From assembly GCF_010998615.1 (NCBI RefSeq), contig NZ_JAAEAH010000029.1, positions 30,528 to 94,527 on the forward strand: a DNA stretch of 64,000 bases, in the 5' to 3' direction. The notes under the pieces are model-generated. The model ran no database searches. It worked only from the letters and a program-made list of their open reading frames with translations, and was not told where the DNA came from. Below are positions 27,115-40,334 of the stretch, piece after piece. Each line of letters opens with the position of its first letter. The stretch's first letter is position 1. Source of the DNA: Myxococcus sp. CA023. Lineage in GTDB: Bacteria > Myxococcota > Myxococcia > Myxococcales > Myxococcaceae. A program made the position numbers and the translations under genes.

Positions 27115-28929
27115 ATGACTGCGACAAAGCAGGAGGGGAGCGCTTTTTCTCCGGAGGCCTTGAAGGAGAAGTACCGCCTCGAGCGTGAGAAGCGGCTGCG
27201 GCCCGACGGCAATACGCAGTACATCCCCGTGAAGGGCGTCTTCGCGGACTTCGACAAGGACCCTTATGTCGAGCCTGGCTTCACACGTCCGGCGCTGGCG
27301 GAAAAGCTAGACGTCTTGATTGTCGGAGGTGGGTTTGGCGGCATGTTGTCGGCCGCGCGGCTGCGTCAGGCGGGCGTGGACTCCATCCGCATTGTCGAGA
27401 AGGGCGGCGACTTCGGTGGCACCTGGTACTGGAACCGCTATCCAGGCGCCGCTTGCGATGTGGAGTCCTACATCTATCTGCCGCTGCTCGAAGAGACTGG
27501 CTACATGCCCACGGAGAAGTATGCGCGGGCGCCCGAAATCTTCGCCCATTGTCAGCGCATCGGCAGGCACTTCCAGCTCTATGAGAAGGCGCTGTTCCAG
27601 ACCCTGGTCCAGTCCATGGACTGGGACGAGGACGCCCGGCGCTGGAACGTCACGACGGACCGAGGGGACCGGCTGGCGGCGCGGTTCGTCATCATCGCGG
27701 GAGGCATCCTCCACAAGGCCAAGCTGCCCGGCATTCCAGGCATCGAGACGTTCAAGGGGCATTGCTTCCATACCAGCCGCTGGGACTACGCCTATACCGG
27801 TGGCAGCCCCACCAGCCGCATGACCCGGCTGGGCGACAAGCGCGTGGGCATCATCGGCACGGGCGCCACGGCGGTTCAAGCCATTCCCCAACTGGGGGCT
27901 GTGGCCCAGCAGCTGTATGTCTTTCAGCGCACTCCCTCGAGTGTTGGCGTGCGTGGCAACCGGCCCACGGATGAGGCCTGGGCGAAGTCGCTCCAGACCG
28001 GCTGGCAGCAAGATCGCATCCGCAACTTCTCCGCGATTGTCTCTGGCCGCCCGCTGCCGGTCGACATGGTCCAGGACGGCTGGACGTACATCTTCCAGGA
28101 CGGCGCGACCCAGCAGGCCCGGACGCCCGAGGAAGCAGTCGAACTCCGCCAACTGGCTGACTACCAGAAGATGGAGGAGATCCGCGCGCGGGTGGATGCC
28201 ATTGTCTCGGATGCGGCGACGGCCGAGGCGCTCAAGCCTTATTACAACCCGATGTGCAAGCGGCCCTGTTTCCACGACGAGTACCTGGAGACGTTCAACC
28301 GGCCCAACGTCCAGCTCGTGGACACCGAAGGCAAGGGCGTGGAGCGGATTACGCCGACGGGTGTGGTGGTGAAGGGGAAGGAATACCCGGTCGACTGCCT
28401 CATCTACGCCTCGGGCTTCGAAGTCTCGGGTGACTACACCCGGATGCTGGGCTTCGACATCCGGGGCCGCGATGGCACATCGCTCCGGGAAAGCTGGGCC
28501 GACGGTCCGGCGACGCTGCATGGCATGCACAGCCGCGGCTTCCCGAATCTGTTGATGTTCACCACGACCCAGAGCGGCTGGGCCATCAACTTCGTGCACA
28601 TCCTCGACGAGCAGTCCCAGCACGCCGCCTACATCATCGGGCGGTGCCTGAAGCAGGGCGTGGAAGTCATCGAGCCCTCTGCACAGGCACAGCAGCAGTG
28701 GTGGGACGTGATTCTCTCCCGTCTCAGGACGGGGATTTCCTTCGGCGGGGCGGATTGCACGCCCGGCTACTACAACAACGAAGGCGTCAGCCCGGGGCCG
28801 AACGCCATCCGCTATGCGACCTTCGGAGGCGACACGCTCGCGTTCATCGATGTCCTGCGTGCCTGGCGGCAGGGCGATGGACTCGTGGGCCTGGAACTCA
28901 CGCAGGGCAAGGTGGATTCGCATCCATGA
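27115..28929 (+). CDS. Flavin-containing Baeyer-Villiger-type monooxygenase
   Basis: The 604-residue protein is a class B flavoprotein monooxygenase that inserts oxygen next to a ketone using FAD and NADPH. The FAD motif is [11 protein letters not shown] near residue 65. The family fingerprint [12 protein letters not shown] begins at F213. An NADP motif [11 protein letters not shown] lies near 245. I chose ATG 27115 because AAGGA is correctly spaced; GTG at 27085 is the alternative. Its stop overlaps the start of the next gene (ATGA). Expression is probably controlled by the divergent TetR regulator. The substrate is not predictable. Confidence 0.9.
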   Translation: MTATKQEGSAFSPEALKEKYRLEREKRLRPDGNTQYIPVKGVFADFDKDPYVEPGFTRPALAEKLDVLIVGGGFGGMLSAARLRQAGVDSIRIVEKGGDFGGTWYWNRYPGAACDVESYIYLPLLEETGYMPTEKYARAPEIFAHCQRIGRHFQLYEKALFQTLVQSMDWDEDARRWNVTTDRGDRLAARFVIIAGGILHKAKLPGIPGIETFKGHCFHTSRWDYAYTGGSPTSRMTRLGDKRVGIIGTGATAVQAIPQLGAVAQQLYVFQRTPSSVGVRGNRPTDEAWAKSLQTGWQQDRIRNFSAIVSGRPLPVDMVQDGWTYIFQDGATQQARTPEEAVELRQLADYQKMEEIRARVDAIVSDAATAEALKPYYNPMCKRPCFHDEYLETFNRPNVQLVDTEGKGVERITPTGVVVKGKEYPVDCLIYASGFEVSGDYTRMLGFDIRGRDGTSLRESWADGPATLHGMHSRGFPNLLMFTTTQSGWAINFVHILDEQSQHAAYIIGRCLKQGVEVIEPSAQAQQQWWDVILSRLRTGISFGGADCTPGYYNNEGVSPGPNAIRYATFGGDTLAFIDVLRAWRQGDGLVGLELTQGKVDSHP

Positions 28930-30587
28930 GTGCCTCCATGTTCCGATGCGTCTCCAAGTCCCTTGCCGCCGGTCTGCTGTTGATGGCGGGCCCGGCCCTG
29001 GCGACCCCTCCCAAGTCCTACCGTCAGGAGACGGTGGTGGCCGGCTCCTACTTCCAGGGTGTCCACGGGCTCGCCGTGGATGGCAAGGGAAACCTGCTGG
29101 CCAGCAACCTGCTGGGCCAGTCGGTCCACGCCGTCAACCTGAGCACGGGCGCGGTGAGCACGCTCGTGGGGCCTCCGCTGGGCGGCGCGGATGACGTTGC
29201 GCTGGGGCCTGACGGCTCCATCTACTGGACGGGTTACTTCTCCGGCCAGTTGATGCGGCGCACTCCGGATGGGAAGACGCGTGTCATCGCCAGGAACCTG
29301 CCGGGCCTCAACTCGCTGGCTTTCCGCGGCGATGGCCGGTTCTACGTGACGCAACTCGGGCGAGGTGATGCGCTATGGGAGGTGGACCCGACCGGGCGCA
29401 AGCCGCCCCGGAAGGTCATCGACGCGCCCGGTTATCTCAATGGCTTCGAGTTTGGCCCCGATGACCGGCTGTATGGCCTGCTCATCCTCAAGGGGCAGAT
29501 TGCCCGCGTGGACGTGGACACGGGCCTCATCGAGAAGGTGGCGGAAGGCTTCACGGTGCCCGTCGCCGTCAACTTCGACGCGCGCCGGGAGAACCTCTAC
29601 GTCGTCGACGCGGCGACGGGTGAACTGGTGCGGGTCCGTCTGCCGTCGGGTGCCAAGGAGGTCGTCGCGAAGCTGCCCACCGGGCTCGACAATCTGGCCG
29701 TGGGCCCGGATGACCAGGTGTACGTGTCCAACATGGTCGACAACGACATCCGCGTGGTGAATCCCGCCGATGGCTCCGTTCGCCTCCTGGTCGAATCTCG
29801 CTTGTCCGTGCCCTCCGGTATCGCCGTCGTGCCAGATGACCCCGAGGAGACGCTGTACGTGGCGGATGTGTACGCCCTGCGCAGGGTGGGTGGGCGTGAG
29901 GGCTTGGTGACCCAGACGACGCGGGTCCTCTCGTCGCAGCTGAACTTCCCCATGAACGTGAGCGTGACTGCCCGGCATGTCGTGCTGAGCACGGCCTATC
30001 TGGGCAGCCACAGCACCCTCCAGGTGTTGGACCGCGGCACGGGAGCGCTCCTGCGGACCATTCCCAGTCCAAATGGCGCGCAGGGCGTGGTGGAATTGGA
30101 GGACGGCACACTGCTCGTCGCTGAGGCCGCCACGGGCCGGCTCGTTCGTGTGGATACCTCCGAGCCCGCCGTCACCACGGTGCTGGCGGAAAGGCTGGGT
30201 GGGCCCGTGGGACTCGCGGCCGACACGAAGGCGAAGGAGCCTGGGGTGTACGTGACGGAGGTGCGTTCGGGGAAGGTGACCCGCGTGCGCCTGTCGGATG
30301 GGGCGCGGCGCACGGTGGCCACGGGCCTCAAGGCGCCCGAAGGCATCGCGCTGCATCCCGATGGTGGGTTGATTGTCGCGGAGGTGGGCCGCAAGCGGTT
30401 GGTGCGCATCGACGCGGCCACGGGCCGGGTGACGGTGCTCGCCAGTGGCCTGCGCATCGGTCTGCCTGAGAGCGAGGGATTGCCTCCGGGCTACATCCCC
30501 ACGGGCGTGGGCGTGGGCGCATCGGGCACCCTCTATGTGACGTCCGACATCGAGAGCGCGCTCTACCGCTTCGTCCCCGTGCCTTGA
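28926..30587 (+). CDS. Secreted NHL/SMP-30-like beta-propeller protein
   Basis: This 553-residue protein has a signal peptide ([15 protein letters not shown]). Two linked sets of NHL-type blades follow, with repeats such as [10 protein letters not shown] and [10 protein letters not shown]. It is co-translated with the monooxygenase (ATGA overlap), so it probably acts in the same pathway from outside the cytoplasm. It may handle the ester or lactone product of the monooxygenase, since SMP-30-like propellers include lactonases. That role is inference; no clear metal-binding set was identified. Confidence 0.78.
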   Translation: MSASMFRCVSKSLAAGLLLMAGPALATPPKSYRQETVVAGSYFQGVHGLAVDGKGNLLASNLLGQSVHAVNLSTGAVSTLVGPPLGGADDVALGPDGSIYWTGYFSGQLMRRTPDGKTRVIARNLPGLNSLAFRGDGRFYVTQLGRGDALWEVDPTGRKPPRKVIDAPGYLNGFEFGPDDRLYGLLILKGQIARVDVDTGLIEKVAEGFTVPVAVNFDARRENLYVVDAATGELVRVRLPSGAKEVVAKLPTGLDNLAVGPDDQVYVSNMVDNDIRVVNPADGSVRLLVESRLSVPSGIAVVPDDPEETLYVADVYALRRVGGREGLVTQTTRVLSSQLNFPMNVSVTARHVVLSTAYLGSHSTLQVLDRGTGALLRTIPSPNGAQGVVELEDGTLLVAEAATGRLVRVDTSEPAVTTVLAERLGGPVGLAADTKAKEPGVYVTEVRSGKVTRVRLSDGARRTVATGLKAPEGIALHPDGGLIVAEVGRKRLVRIDAATGRVTVLASGLRIGLPESEGLPPGYIPTGVGVGASGTLYVTSDIESALYRFVPVP

Positions 30588-30604
30588 GCCTGCACGGCCC
30601 ACCG

Positions 30605-30988
30605 TCACACGGGGACTTCGAGGTTCATCGAGAGACCCGCTTCGAACTCGGGCGCTTGCCGGAGCCGCTCCAGGACGATGCGGGTGCAGTGGAGCGTGAC
30701 GAGGGGAATCGTTCCCGGTTCGCTGATCCACCGGACCGCGTCCATCAAGTGGTGGGCTTTCAGGAACGCGAGCACGGCGTCCCAGAAGCGGCGTCCTTCG
30801 TCGAGCGCGGCCTGGTAGGCGGGCCGACGGTCCGGGGCCGATGCCGGGATGGCATCGGCTCCACGCTTCTTGCGCGGCGAGGGCCGGTACGGCGCGGCGC
30901 TCTGCCGGGGCATGACGATGGCTTCAATCCACATCGCGTCACCCTCCACACTCCCGGTCCTCGGGTGGGTCTGGGGATTATCGGACAT
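30605..30988 (-). CDS. Hypothetical protein (127 aa)
   Basis: A short frame on the minus strand starts at ATG 30988 (M-S-D-N-P-Q-T-H-P) and ends just before the NHL gene's stop region, convergent with it. The C-terminal half is plausible folded protein (D-A-V-R-W-I-S-E-P-G-T-I-P-L-V-T-L), while the N-terminus is polar and disordered. I recognise no domain. The ribosome site is weak. It is more protein-like than the alternative frames here, but could be spurious. Confidence 0.5.
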   Translation of the reverse strand: MSDNPQTHPRTGSVEGDAMWIEAIVMPRQSAAPYRPSPRKKRGADAIPASAPDRRPAYQAALDEGRRFWDAVLAFLKAHHLMDAVRWISEPGTIPLVTLHCTRIVLERLRQAPEFEAGLSMNLEVPV

Positions 30989-31238
30989 GGCGCGTGCAGG
31001 TTGCGCCCCCTTCGGCTCGCACTCAAGGGTGGGGCCCGCTCGCCCCCATGGCATGCGTTGCCTGCTTCGGGGCTCAAGGCTCGCTCGCACTTCATGCGTG
31101 ACAGTGGGCGCACGTCTGCTTGCTTGCTGACTCTGCGCTACGCCAACTGCCTGAAGTTGCAGGAGCGCCTATCAGGTGACGCGGTGGTGTGCTCCGGGCC
31201 GCCTACCGTCCGTGCAACCACATCCTACCTTGTGAGGC

Positions 31239-32435
31239 ATGAAGGCATCTCGTCGGCAGCTCCCCGTCTATGTGCCGCCGCGGACGGTCTGGATCGTCGG
31301 AACGCAGGTCCTGCTGCTCATCCTGTGCTGGGCCGCGCTCCGGGCGCTGTACCCGGTGCTCACGCTGCTGGCCGTCGTGCTGCTGCTGTCCATCGCGCTG
31401 AGTCCGCTGGTGCGCCAACTGAAGCAGTGGGGGCTTCCTCGCGGCGCGGGGGTGGCCATCGTGGCGCTGGCGCTGCTGGGGATGATGGGCGTCCTGGTGG
31501 GCTCGCTGGTGCCCATGCTCATCCACCAGTTGCAGGGCCTGGTCCAGTCGATGCCCGCCATGCTTGAACGGCTCGCGCAGTCCCGCTGGGTGGAGGAGCT
31601 GAGCACGCGTTATGGCGTGCAGGTCCAGGCGGAGGACCTCATCCGATTCGAGCCCTCGGACGTGGCGGGCCGCCTCATCAACGTCCTGTCGTCGACGCTG
31701 GGCCTGGTGGCGGGTGGCATCACCGTGGTGGTCCTCACGGTGTTCAGCCTGTTGTTCGGTGAAGACCTCTACGAGAGCACCATCCAGTGGGTGTCGCCGC
31801 GCCGCCAGCCTCGCGTGCGGTTGCTCATGTCCCGGATGCGCAAGGCCGTGGCCAACTACCTGGCGGGGACCCTGCTGGTGATGACCATTGGCGGAACGGT
31901 CGCTGCCACCATGGCGCTCATCCAGGGCGTGCCGTACTTCCTGCCGCTGGGATTGATGGTGATGATGATGGGCGTCATTCCCTATCTGGGCAGCATCATC
32001 AGCGCGGTGCTGGTGGGCATCATCACCCTGGCCGCGGTGGGCCTCAAGGATGCGCTCATCGCGGTGGCCGTGTTCATCGTGTACCAGCAGATTGAGTCCA
32101 ACGTGCTGGGCCCCATGATTCAGCGGCGGGCCATCAAGATGAACCCGCTGCTCATCTCCATCGTGGTGCTCTGCGGCGGCGCGCTGGCGGGGCTGCCCGG
32201 CGTCGTCCTGGCGGTGCCGCTGGCCGCGGCGGCGCAGGTGCTGGTGCAGGAGGTGCTGGGGCTTCGCCGGGAAGCGTGGCAACGCAGCCATCGATTGGAA
32301 GACTCGAAGCGGGAGCCGGGCCGCGGCGCGGTGGAGGAAGGGCTGCTCTTCGCGGGCCCCATGGCGGGGCCACGTCCGGCAGCGCCGCCGAGTCGAGAGC
32401 CACCGCCGTCGCCGGACACTCCCTCGGCGCACTGA
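31239..32435 (+). CDS. AI-2E (PerM/UPF0118) family membrane transporter
   Basis: The 398-residue inner-membrane protein has about eight hydrophobic helices in the AI-2E family arrangement: two at the N-terminus, an amphipathic central region (I-H-Q-L-Q-G-L-V-Q-S-M) and a C-terminal bundle with P-Y-L-G-S-I-I-S-A-V-L and G-L-P-G-V-V-L-A-V-P. Length is normal. The last 50 residues are a disordered, charged and Pro-rich tail. Family members are linked to export of small molecules or sodium/proton exchange; the substrate here is unknown. A 250-base gap upstream contains its promoter; a strong hairpin follows it. Confidence 0.88.
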   Translation: MKASRRQLPVYVPPRTVWIVGTQVLLLILCWAALRALYPVLTLLAVVLLLSIALSPLVRQLKQWGLPRGAGVAIVALALLGMMGVLVGSLVPMLIHQLQGLVQSMPAMLERLAQSRWVEELSTRYGVQVQAEDLIRFEPSDVAGRLINVLSSTLGLVAGGITVVVLTVFSLLFGEDLYESTIQWVSPRRQPRVRLLMSRMRKAVANYLAGTLLVMTIGGTVAATMALIQGVPYFLPLGLMVMMMGVIPYLGSIISAVLVGIITLAAVGLKDALIAVAVFIVYQQIESNVLGPMIQRRAIKMNPLLISIVVLCGGALAGLPGVVLAVPLAAAAQVLVQEVLGLRREAWQRSHRLEDSKREPGRGAVEEGLLFAGPMAGPRPAAPPSREPPPSPDTPSAH

Positions 32436-32446
32436 GTGTGAAAGCA

Positions 32447-32480
32447 GAAGGGCCTCCGGACGTCGACCCGGAGGCCCTTC
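32447..32480. terminator. Strong hairpin between convergent genes
   Basis: A 13-base perfect stem (GAAGGGCCTCCGG at 32447-32459 pairs with 32468-32480) with an 8-base loop lies between the AI-2E gene and the convergent protease gene. No clear T-run follows on either strand, but the stem is very stable and the location fits a bidirectional terminator. Confidence 0.75.
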
Positions 32481-32521
32481 GCGTTCATTCCGCCGTCACG
32501 CCGGGTGACGGGGGTCGTTCA

Positions 32522-36088
<3,567 letters not shown>

Positions 36089-36344
36089 GCGTTTCTCCTC
36101 TGCGGACCCGCGGAGGCACATGCCCTCGCGGTGGCTCCTGCACGGAGCACGTCAACGCCCATACCGGGTGTGAAATTAAATCTGAATACGTGGGATTCCG
36201 TTCGCTATTCCCGAAGAAAGTTTTGCAAGAATAACGGGACTTAGAAGTGTTCACTGGTGATGTGCTTGGCGTTTGAACCGCCGTGCACGAACCGGGCTGT
36301 CATCCCGCGGGATTGAAGTTTTCCCATGAGGGCGCGAATCGCCT
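36089..36344 (-). promoter_or_regulatory. Promoter region of the M36 protease
   Basis: This is a 256-base gap with an A/T-rich stretch around 36170-36240, the lowest G+C in the neighbourhood, upstream of the protease start. It also contains the 3' flank of the GT39-like gene. No consensus promoter could be assigned and no small gene was seen. Confidence 0.45.
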
Positions 36345-37847
36345 TCAGTCTGGCCAGATGCGCACCCAGTCATCCTGGATGAGCTTGCCGCTGGCGCGGT
36401 CGGTGCTCCCGTTGGCCATGAAGCGCCGGGGCGCGGTCAGCGCGAGCACGCCGGCCTCCACCCAGAAGAAGAGCAACGCGGCGGCGACGACGGCGGGCAG
36501 CCGCATTGCCCACCGCTGAGCGGAGGCGCGTGTGGCGAGCACCACGAGCGGAAGCAACAGCAACGGGATGAGCGCGGGAAAGACGGCGAGCAGGCCGCGC
36601 GTGTAGCCGAAGAAGGCGACGGTGATGAGGGCCCGGTGCAGCAGCACCGCGGTGAAGAGCGCGAAGCCGCGCCACGCGGGCCGCAAGGACAGCACGGCGC
36701 CCGCGAGCATCAGCAGGGTGAGCGGCCACTTCAGCCACGCGCTCTCCGGCACGAAGACGTCCACGGGGGCCCGTGCGCCGTTCAGTCCCGCGGGCAGGTT
36801 GGAGGCCCCCAAACCCAGCCGGAAGCCGTCCAGCCAGCGGTCCAGCTTCGCCAACCACAGACGCGCCGCGTCCGCCGGGTAATCCCGCATCCACGCGAGC
36901 CCCTCCGCGTACCCGTGCAGCAACAGGTGGCGCTGGGCGGAGTTGGCCACGTCCAGGAAGCCCTCCTGGCCCATCTGGTTGACGCTGTCGGGCGTGAAGC
37001 CCCCGGTGGCCGCGGCGTGGTTCGCCATGGCGAAGTTGATGGGGCCGTATACGGTGACGGGGGCCAGCACGGGCAGCGGCTCCAGGTGCGGCGTCCGGGC
37101 GTTGAGCTCGCGCAGCACGCGCGCGTTGTGGATTGCCCAGGGGGCCAGCACGACGGCGGTGACGAGCAGGGCCGCGCCCCAACGCAGGGCCAGTGTCCGC
37201 GGGGGCGTGGCGCCTCGGTAGAGCCAGGCCCAGGCGAGGAGGAAGGGCCAGAGGTACAGGTGCTCGGCGCGGGTGAGCGAGCCCAGGCCCATGACGGCGC
37301 CCAGCAGCACGGCGCCCGTCCACGTGGGGCCCGCGCGGTGCTGGAGCATCAGCGCGCAGGTGGCCGAGAGGAAGAGGACGTAGAGCACTTCGTTGCTGTA
37401 CGTGGTGGACAGCACCAGCCAGCCGAAGCTGCACGCGAAGAGGGTGGCGCCCAGCAGGCTCCAGCCGGTGCCCAGCACCTTGCGCCACCACCAGCCCGTG
37501 AAGGCGACCGTGCCCGCGTTCAGCAGCGCCAGCGCGAGCTTGTACGGGTAGGCGCTGCCCTGCGGCGGGCCCAGCACGCGGTAGAGCAGCCCCAGGAGCC
37601 AGGGGAACAGGGGCGGGTGGTAGGGCAGGGTGGCGGGCCCGGTGTGCCCCCGCGCGAGGTCGGCGGCGTAGGCGTGGAAGAAGCGCGCGTCGCCGTAGAA
37701 GAAGATGGAGAAGGGCCAGGTCCGGTCAGGCGACGCCTGCAGGTAGAGCCAGCGCAGCAGCAGGCTGAGGCTGAAGGTCGCGGCGGCGCCCAGGGCCACC
37801 GGGTGCCGCCGACACAGCTCGCTCACAGCGGTGAAGCGCTTGCGCAT
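36345..37847 (-). CDS. GT39-like membrane glycosyltransferase
   Basis: The 500-residue integral membrane protein has about 11-12 hydrophobic helices and the GT-C fold layout. A periplasmic loop after the first helix contains F-Y-G-D-A-R-F-F-H, where the acidic residue would bind polyprenyl-phosphate sugar, and P-Y-H-P-P-L-F-P-W follows. Such enzymes (ArnT/PMT-like) move a sugar from a lipid carrier to lipid A, protein or polysaccharide. The acceptor is unknown. Its neighbours give no pathway link. Confidence 0.8.
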   Translation of the reverse strand: MRKRFTAVSELCRRHPVALGAAATFSLSLLLRWLYLQASPDRTWPFSIFFYGDARFFHAYAADLARGHTGPATLPYHPPLFPWLLGLLYRVLGPPQGSAYPYKLALALLNAGTVAFTGWWWRKVLGTGWSLLGATLFACSFGWLVLSTTYSNEVLYVLFLSATCALMLQHRAGPTWTGAVLLGAVMGLGSLTRAEHLYLWPFLLAWAWLYRGATPPRTLALRWGAALLVTAVVLAPWAIHNARVLRELNARTPHLEPLPVLAPVTVYGPINFAMANHAAATGGFTPDSVNQMGQEGFLDVANSAQRHLLLHGYAEGLAWMRDYPADAARLWLAKLDRWLDGFRLGLGASNLPAGLNGARAPVDVFVPESAWLKWPLTLLMLAGAVLSLRPAWRGFALFTAVLLHRALITVAFFGYTRGLLAVFPALIPLLLLPLVVLATRASAQRWAMRLPAVVAAALLFFWVEAGVLALTAPRRFMANGSTDRASGKLIQDDWVRIWPD

Positions 37848-37910
37848 GCCACCCCCCGGACGCGTTGCCCGCCACCTTAGCCAGGCGCGAGCGCGGCGGC
37901 CAGGCGGCGC

Positions 37911-38474
37911 TCAGCTCCGCAGGGGCGGCTTGCCCTGGTGCGCCACCAGCAGGTCATGCATGTCGTTGGCGTGCTCCTCCTCCTTGGCGAGGATGTCCTC
38001 CAGCATCCGGCGCGTCGTCGGGTCATGGTTGGCGAAGTAGCGCACCATCTCCTGGTACGTCTGGATGGCGATGCGCTCGGCGATGAGGTTCTCCTTGATC
38101 ATATCCACCAGGTTCTGCCCTTCGGCGTACTGGCTGGCGCTGCGGGAAAGCAGTCCTTCGGGGTTGAACTCCGCCTTGCCACCGAGCTGGTTGATGCGCT
38201 CGGCGATGCGAAGCGCGTGCTGCTGCTCCTCGCGGGCGTGCGCTCCAAACTCGTCCTTCACGGACTCGCTCTGGATGCCCACCGCGGCGATGTAGTGGTA
38301 GGTGTAGCGCAGCACGCAGACGATTTCCGTCGCCAGCGCGTCGTTGAGCAGCTTGATGGTGGCGTTGACGTCGCCCTCGTAGTCTTCGGTGATGGCGCCT
38401 TCCTCCAGGTGCTCCCGGGCTCGGCGGCGAATCTCGGTGATATCCGTGAGGAAGGGCTGCTGGACTTCGGCCAT
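37911..38474 (-). CDS. Bacterioferritin-like di-iron protein
   Basis: The 187-residue protein is a four-helix ferritin-like fold. Di-iron ligands appear as A-T-E-I-V in helix 1, R-E-E-Q-Q-H-A in helix 2, L-I-A-E-R-I-A in helix 3 and K-E-E-E-H-A-N in helix 4. It is 30 residues longer than classical bacterioferritin, mostly at the N-terminus. The start at ATG 38474 follows a strong AGGGGG ribosome site. It probably oxidises and stores iron or detoxifies peroxide. No heme-binding Met is obvious. Confidence 0.88.
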   Translation of the reverse strand: MAEVQQPFLTDITEIRRRAREHLEEGAITEDYEGDVNATIKLLNDALATEIVCVLRYTYHYIAAVGIQSESVKDEFGAHAREEQQHALRIAERINQLGGKAEFNPEGLLSRSASQYAEGQNLVDMIKENLIAERIAIQTYQEMVRYFANHDPTTRRMLEDILAKEEEHANDMHDLLVAHQGKPPLRS

Positions 38475-38721
38475 GGTGGTCCCCCTGTTCTGGGCCTCGC
38501 GCAAAGGTAGGCAGGGCGGGGCGCGTGGAATCCACCCACGGGAGGAACAGTTCGCCGCCACGCCCCGGGGGCGGGCGAGGGCGCGGGGACTTCTTCCGAG
38601 CTTTCAGAAAAACGACGAACTTCCACGCGTCGGTGGCAGGCTGCACGCGTTCGTTTCCTAGACTCGGCCGCCGCGGCAGTCGCCCGCCCGGTCTGTCTTG
38701 ACGCCCGGCATGGAGGGAAGT

Positions 38722-40317
38722 GTGTCCCACGCAGGTGAGCAGGCCATCCTGGCCATTGACCTCGGGACGTCCGCCGTCAAGGTGGCGGCCGTCACGCTGA
38801 GGGGACGGATTCTGGGCGGTGACGTGGAGCCGCTGGAGCTGTCCCTGCTCCCGGATGGGGGCGCCGAGCAGCAGCCGGAGGCGTGGTGGCGCGCCATCGT
38901 CCTGGCGACGCGGCGCCTGCTGGCCTCCGGGGCCGTGCGCGCGGGGGATGTCATCGGCGTCAACTGCAGCTCGCAGTGGTCCGGCACCGTCGCGGTGGAC
39001 GAGTCCGGCGCGCCCGTGTGCCCCGCGCTCATCTGGATGGACTCGCGCGGCGCGGCGGACGTGAAGCGCGCGGTGGGCGGCTTCCTCTCCGTGGAGGGCT
39101 ACGACGTCCGCCGCCTGATGACGTGGATTCGCCTGTCGGGCGGAGTGCCCAGCCTGTCAGGCAAGGACCCGGTGGGCCACATCCTCTACCTGCGGCGCGA
39201 GCGCCCGGACGTGTACCGCCGGACGTACAAGTTCCTGGAGCCGAAGGACTGGCTCAACCTGAAGCTGAGTGGCCGCTTCGCCGCCTCGTATGACTCCATC
39301 ACCCTGCACTGGGTGACGGACAACCGCGCGCTGGGCCGCATCGCCTACGACGACCGGCTGCTGAAGATGGCGGGGCTCGAGCGGGAGAAGCTCCCGGACC
39401 TGGTCCCCGCCTCCACGGTGCTGGGGCCGCTCCACGCGCAGGCCGCGAGCGAGCTGGGCCTGCGCGAGGACGTTCAGGTGGTGACGGGCGCGCCGGACAT
39501 CCTCGCCGCCGCCGTGGGTTCTGGCGCGGTGGGAGACTTCGAGCCCCACCTGTGCGTGGGTACTTCGTCGTGGCTGTGCTGCCACGTGCCCTACAAGAAG
39601 ACGGACCTCTTCCACCAGATGGCGTCCGTGCCGTCCGCCCTGCCCGGGCGCTACCTGCTGGCCAACGAGCAGGAGTCCGCCGGCATCTGCCTCACCTTCC
39701 TCAAGGACAACATCCTGTATGGCCGGGATGCGGGGGCGGGCACGGACGGTGACGCGCCGGACCTCTACCGGGTGATGGAGGCGCAGGCGGGCAACATCCC
39801 CGCGGGCAGCGACCAGCTCATCTTCCTGCCCTGGCTCAACGGCGAGCGCAGCCCGGTGGACGACAAGTCGCTGCGCGGCGGCTTCTTCAACCAGTCCCTG
39901 AAGACGACGCGGGCGCACATGGTCCGGGCGGTGATGGAGGGCGTGGCCTACAACTCGCGCTGGCTCTTCACCTATGTGGAGCAGTTCGTGGGCCGGCGGT
40001 TGGACTCGCTGCGAATCATTGGCGGCGGGGCACGCTCCGCGCTGTGGTGCCAGATTCACGCGGACGTGCTGGGCCGCGCGGTGCAGCAGGTGGATGAGCC
40101 GGTGCTCGCCAATGCACGCGGCGCCGCGTTCCAGGCCGCGGTGGCGCTGGGGCGGCTGACGGTGGAGGAGATTCCCTCGCTCGTGCCGGTCGCCCGCACC
40201 TTTCATCCGGATTCGAAGAACGCGGCGCTCTACGACGAGCTGTTTCGCGAGTTCGTCAACATCTACAAACACAACAAGGCCATCTTCGCGCGGCTCAATC
40301 GCGCGCGAAGCGCCTGA
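38722..40317 (+). CDS. FGGY-family carbohydrate kinase (xylulokinase-like)
   Basis: The 531-residue protein is an FGGY kinase with the N-terminal phosphate-binding [10 protein letters not shown], a W-M-D-S-R-G motif and the C-terminal [17 protein letters not shown] adenosine-binding region. It is closest to xylulokinases. I prefer GTG 38722 because GGAGG lies 5 bases before it; ATG 38710 is an alternative that overlaps that ribosome site. It is followed after 17 bases by a sphingosine-1-phosphate lyase gene on the same strand, so the two are an operon. The sugar or alcohol substrate is unproven. Confidence 0.85.
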   Translation: MSHAGEQAILAIDLGTSAVKVAAVTLRGRILGGDVEPLELSLLPDGGAEQQPEAWWRAIVLATRRLLASGAVRAGDVIGVNCSSQWSGTVAVDESGAPVCPALIWMDSRGAADVKRAVGGFLSVEGYDVRRLMTWIRLSGGVPSLSGKDPVGHILYLRRERPDVYRRTYKFLEPKDWLNLKLSGRFAASYDSITLHWVTDNRALGRIAYDDRLLKMAGLEREKLPDLVPASTVLGPLHAQAASELGLREDVQVVTGAPDILAAAVGSGAVGDFEPHLCVGTSSWLCCHVPYKKTDLFHQMASVPSALPGRYLLANEQESAGICLTFLKDNILYGRDAGAGTDGDAPDLYRVMEAQAGNIPAGSDQLIFLPWLNGERSPVDDKSLRGGFFNQSLKTTRAHMVRAVMEGVAYNSRWLFTYVEQFVGRRLDSLRIIGGGARSALWCQIHADVLGRAVQQVDEPVLANARGAAFQAAVALGRLTVEEIPSLVPVARTFHPDSKNAALYDELFREFVNIYKHNKAIFARLNRARSA

Positions 40318-40334
40318 ACCCCCAGGAGTTCGCC

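Noticed and set aside
30989..31238. Possible small gene in the 250-base gap before the AI-2E transporter
   Set aside because: Available frames are Arg/Cys/Ser-rich without coding character; the region is better read as a promoter region.
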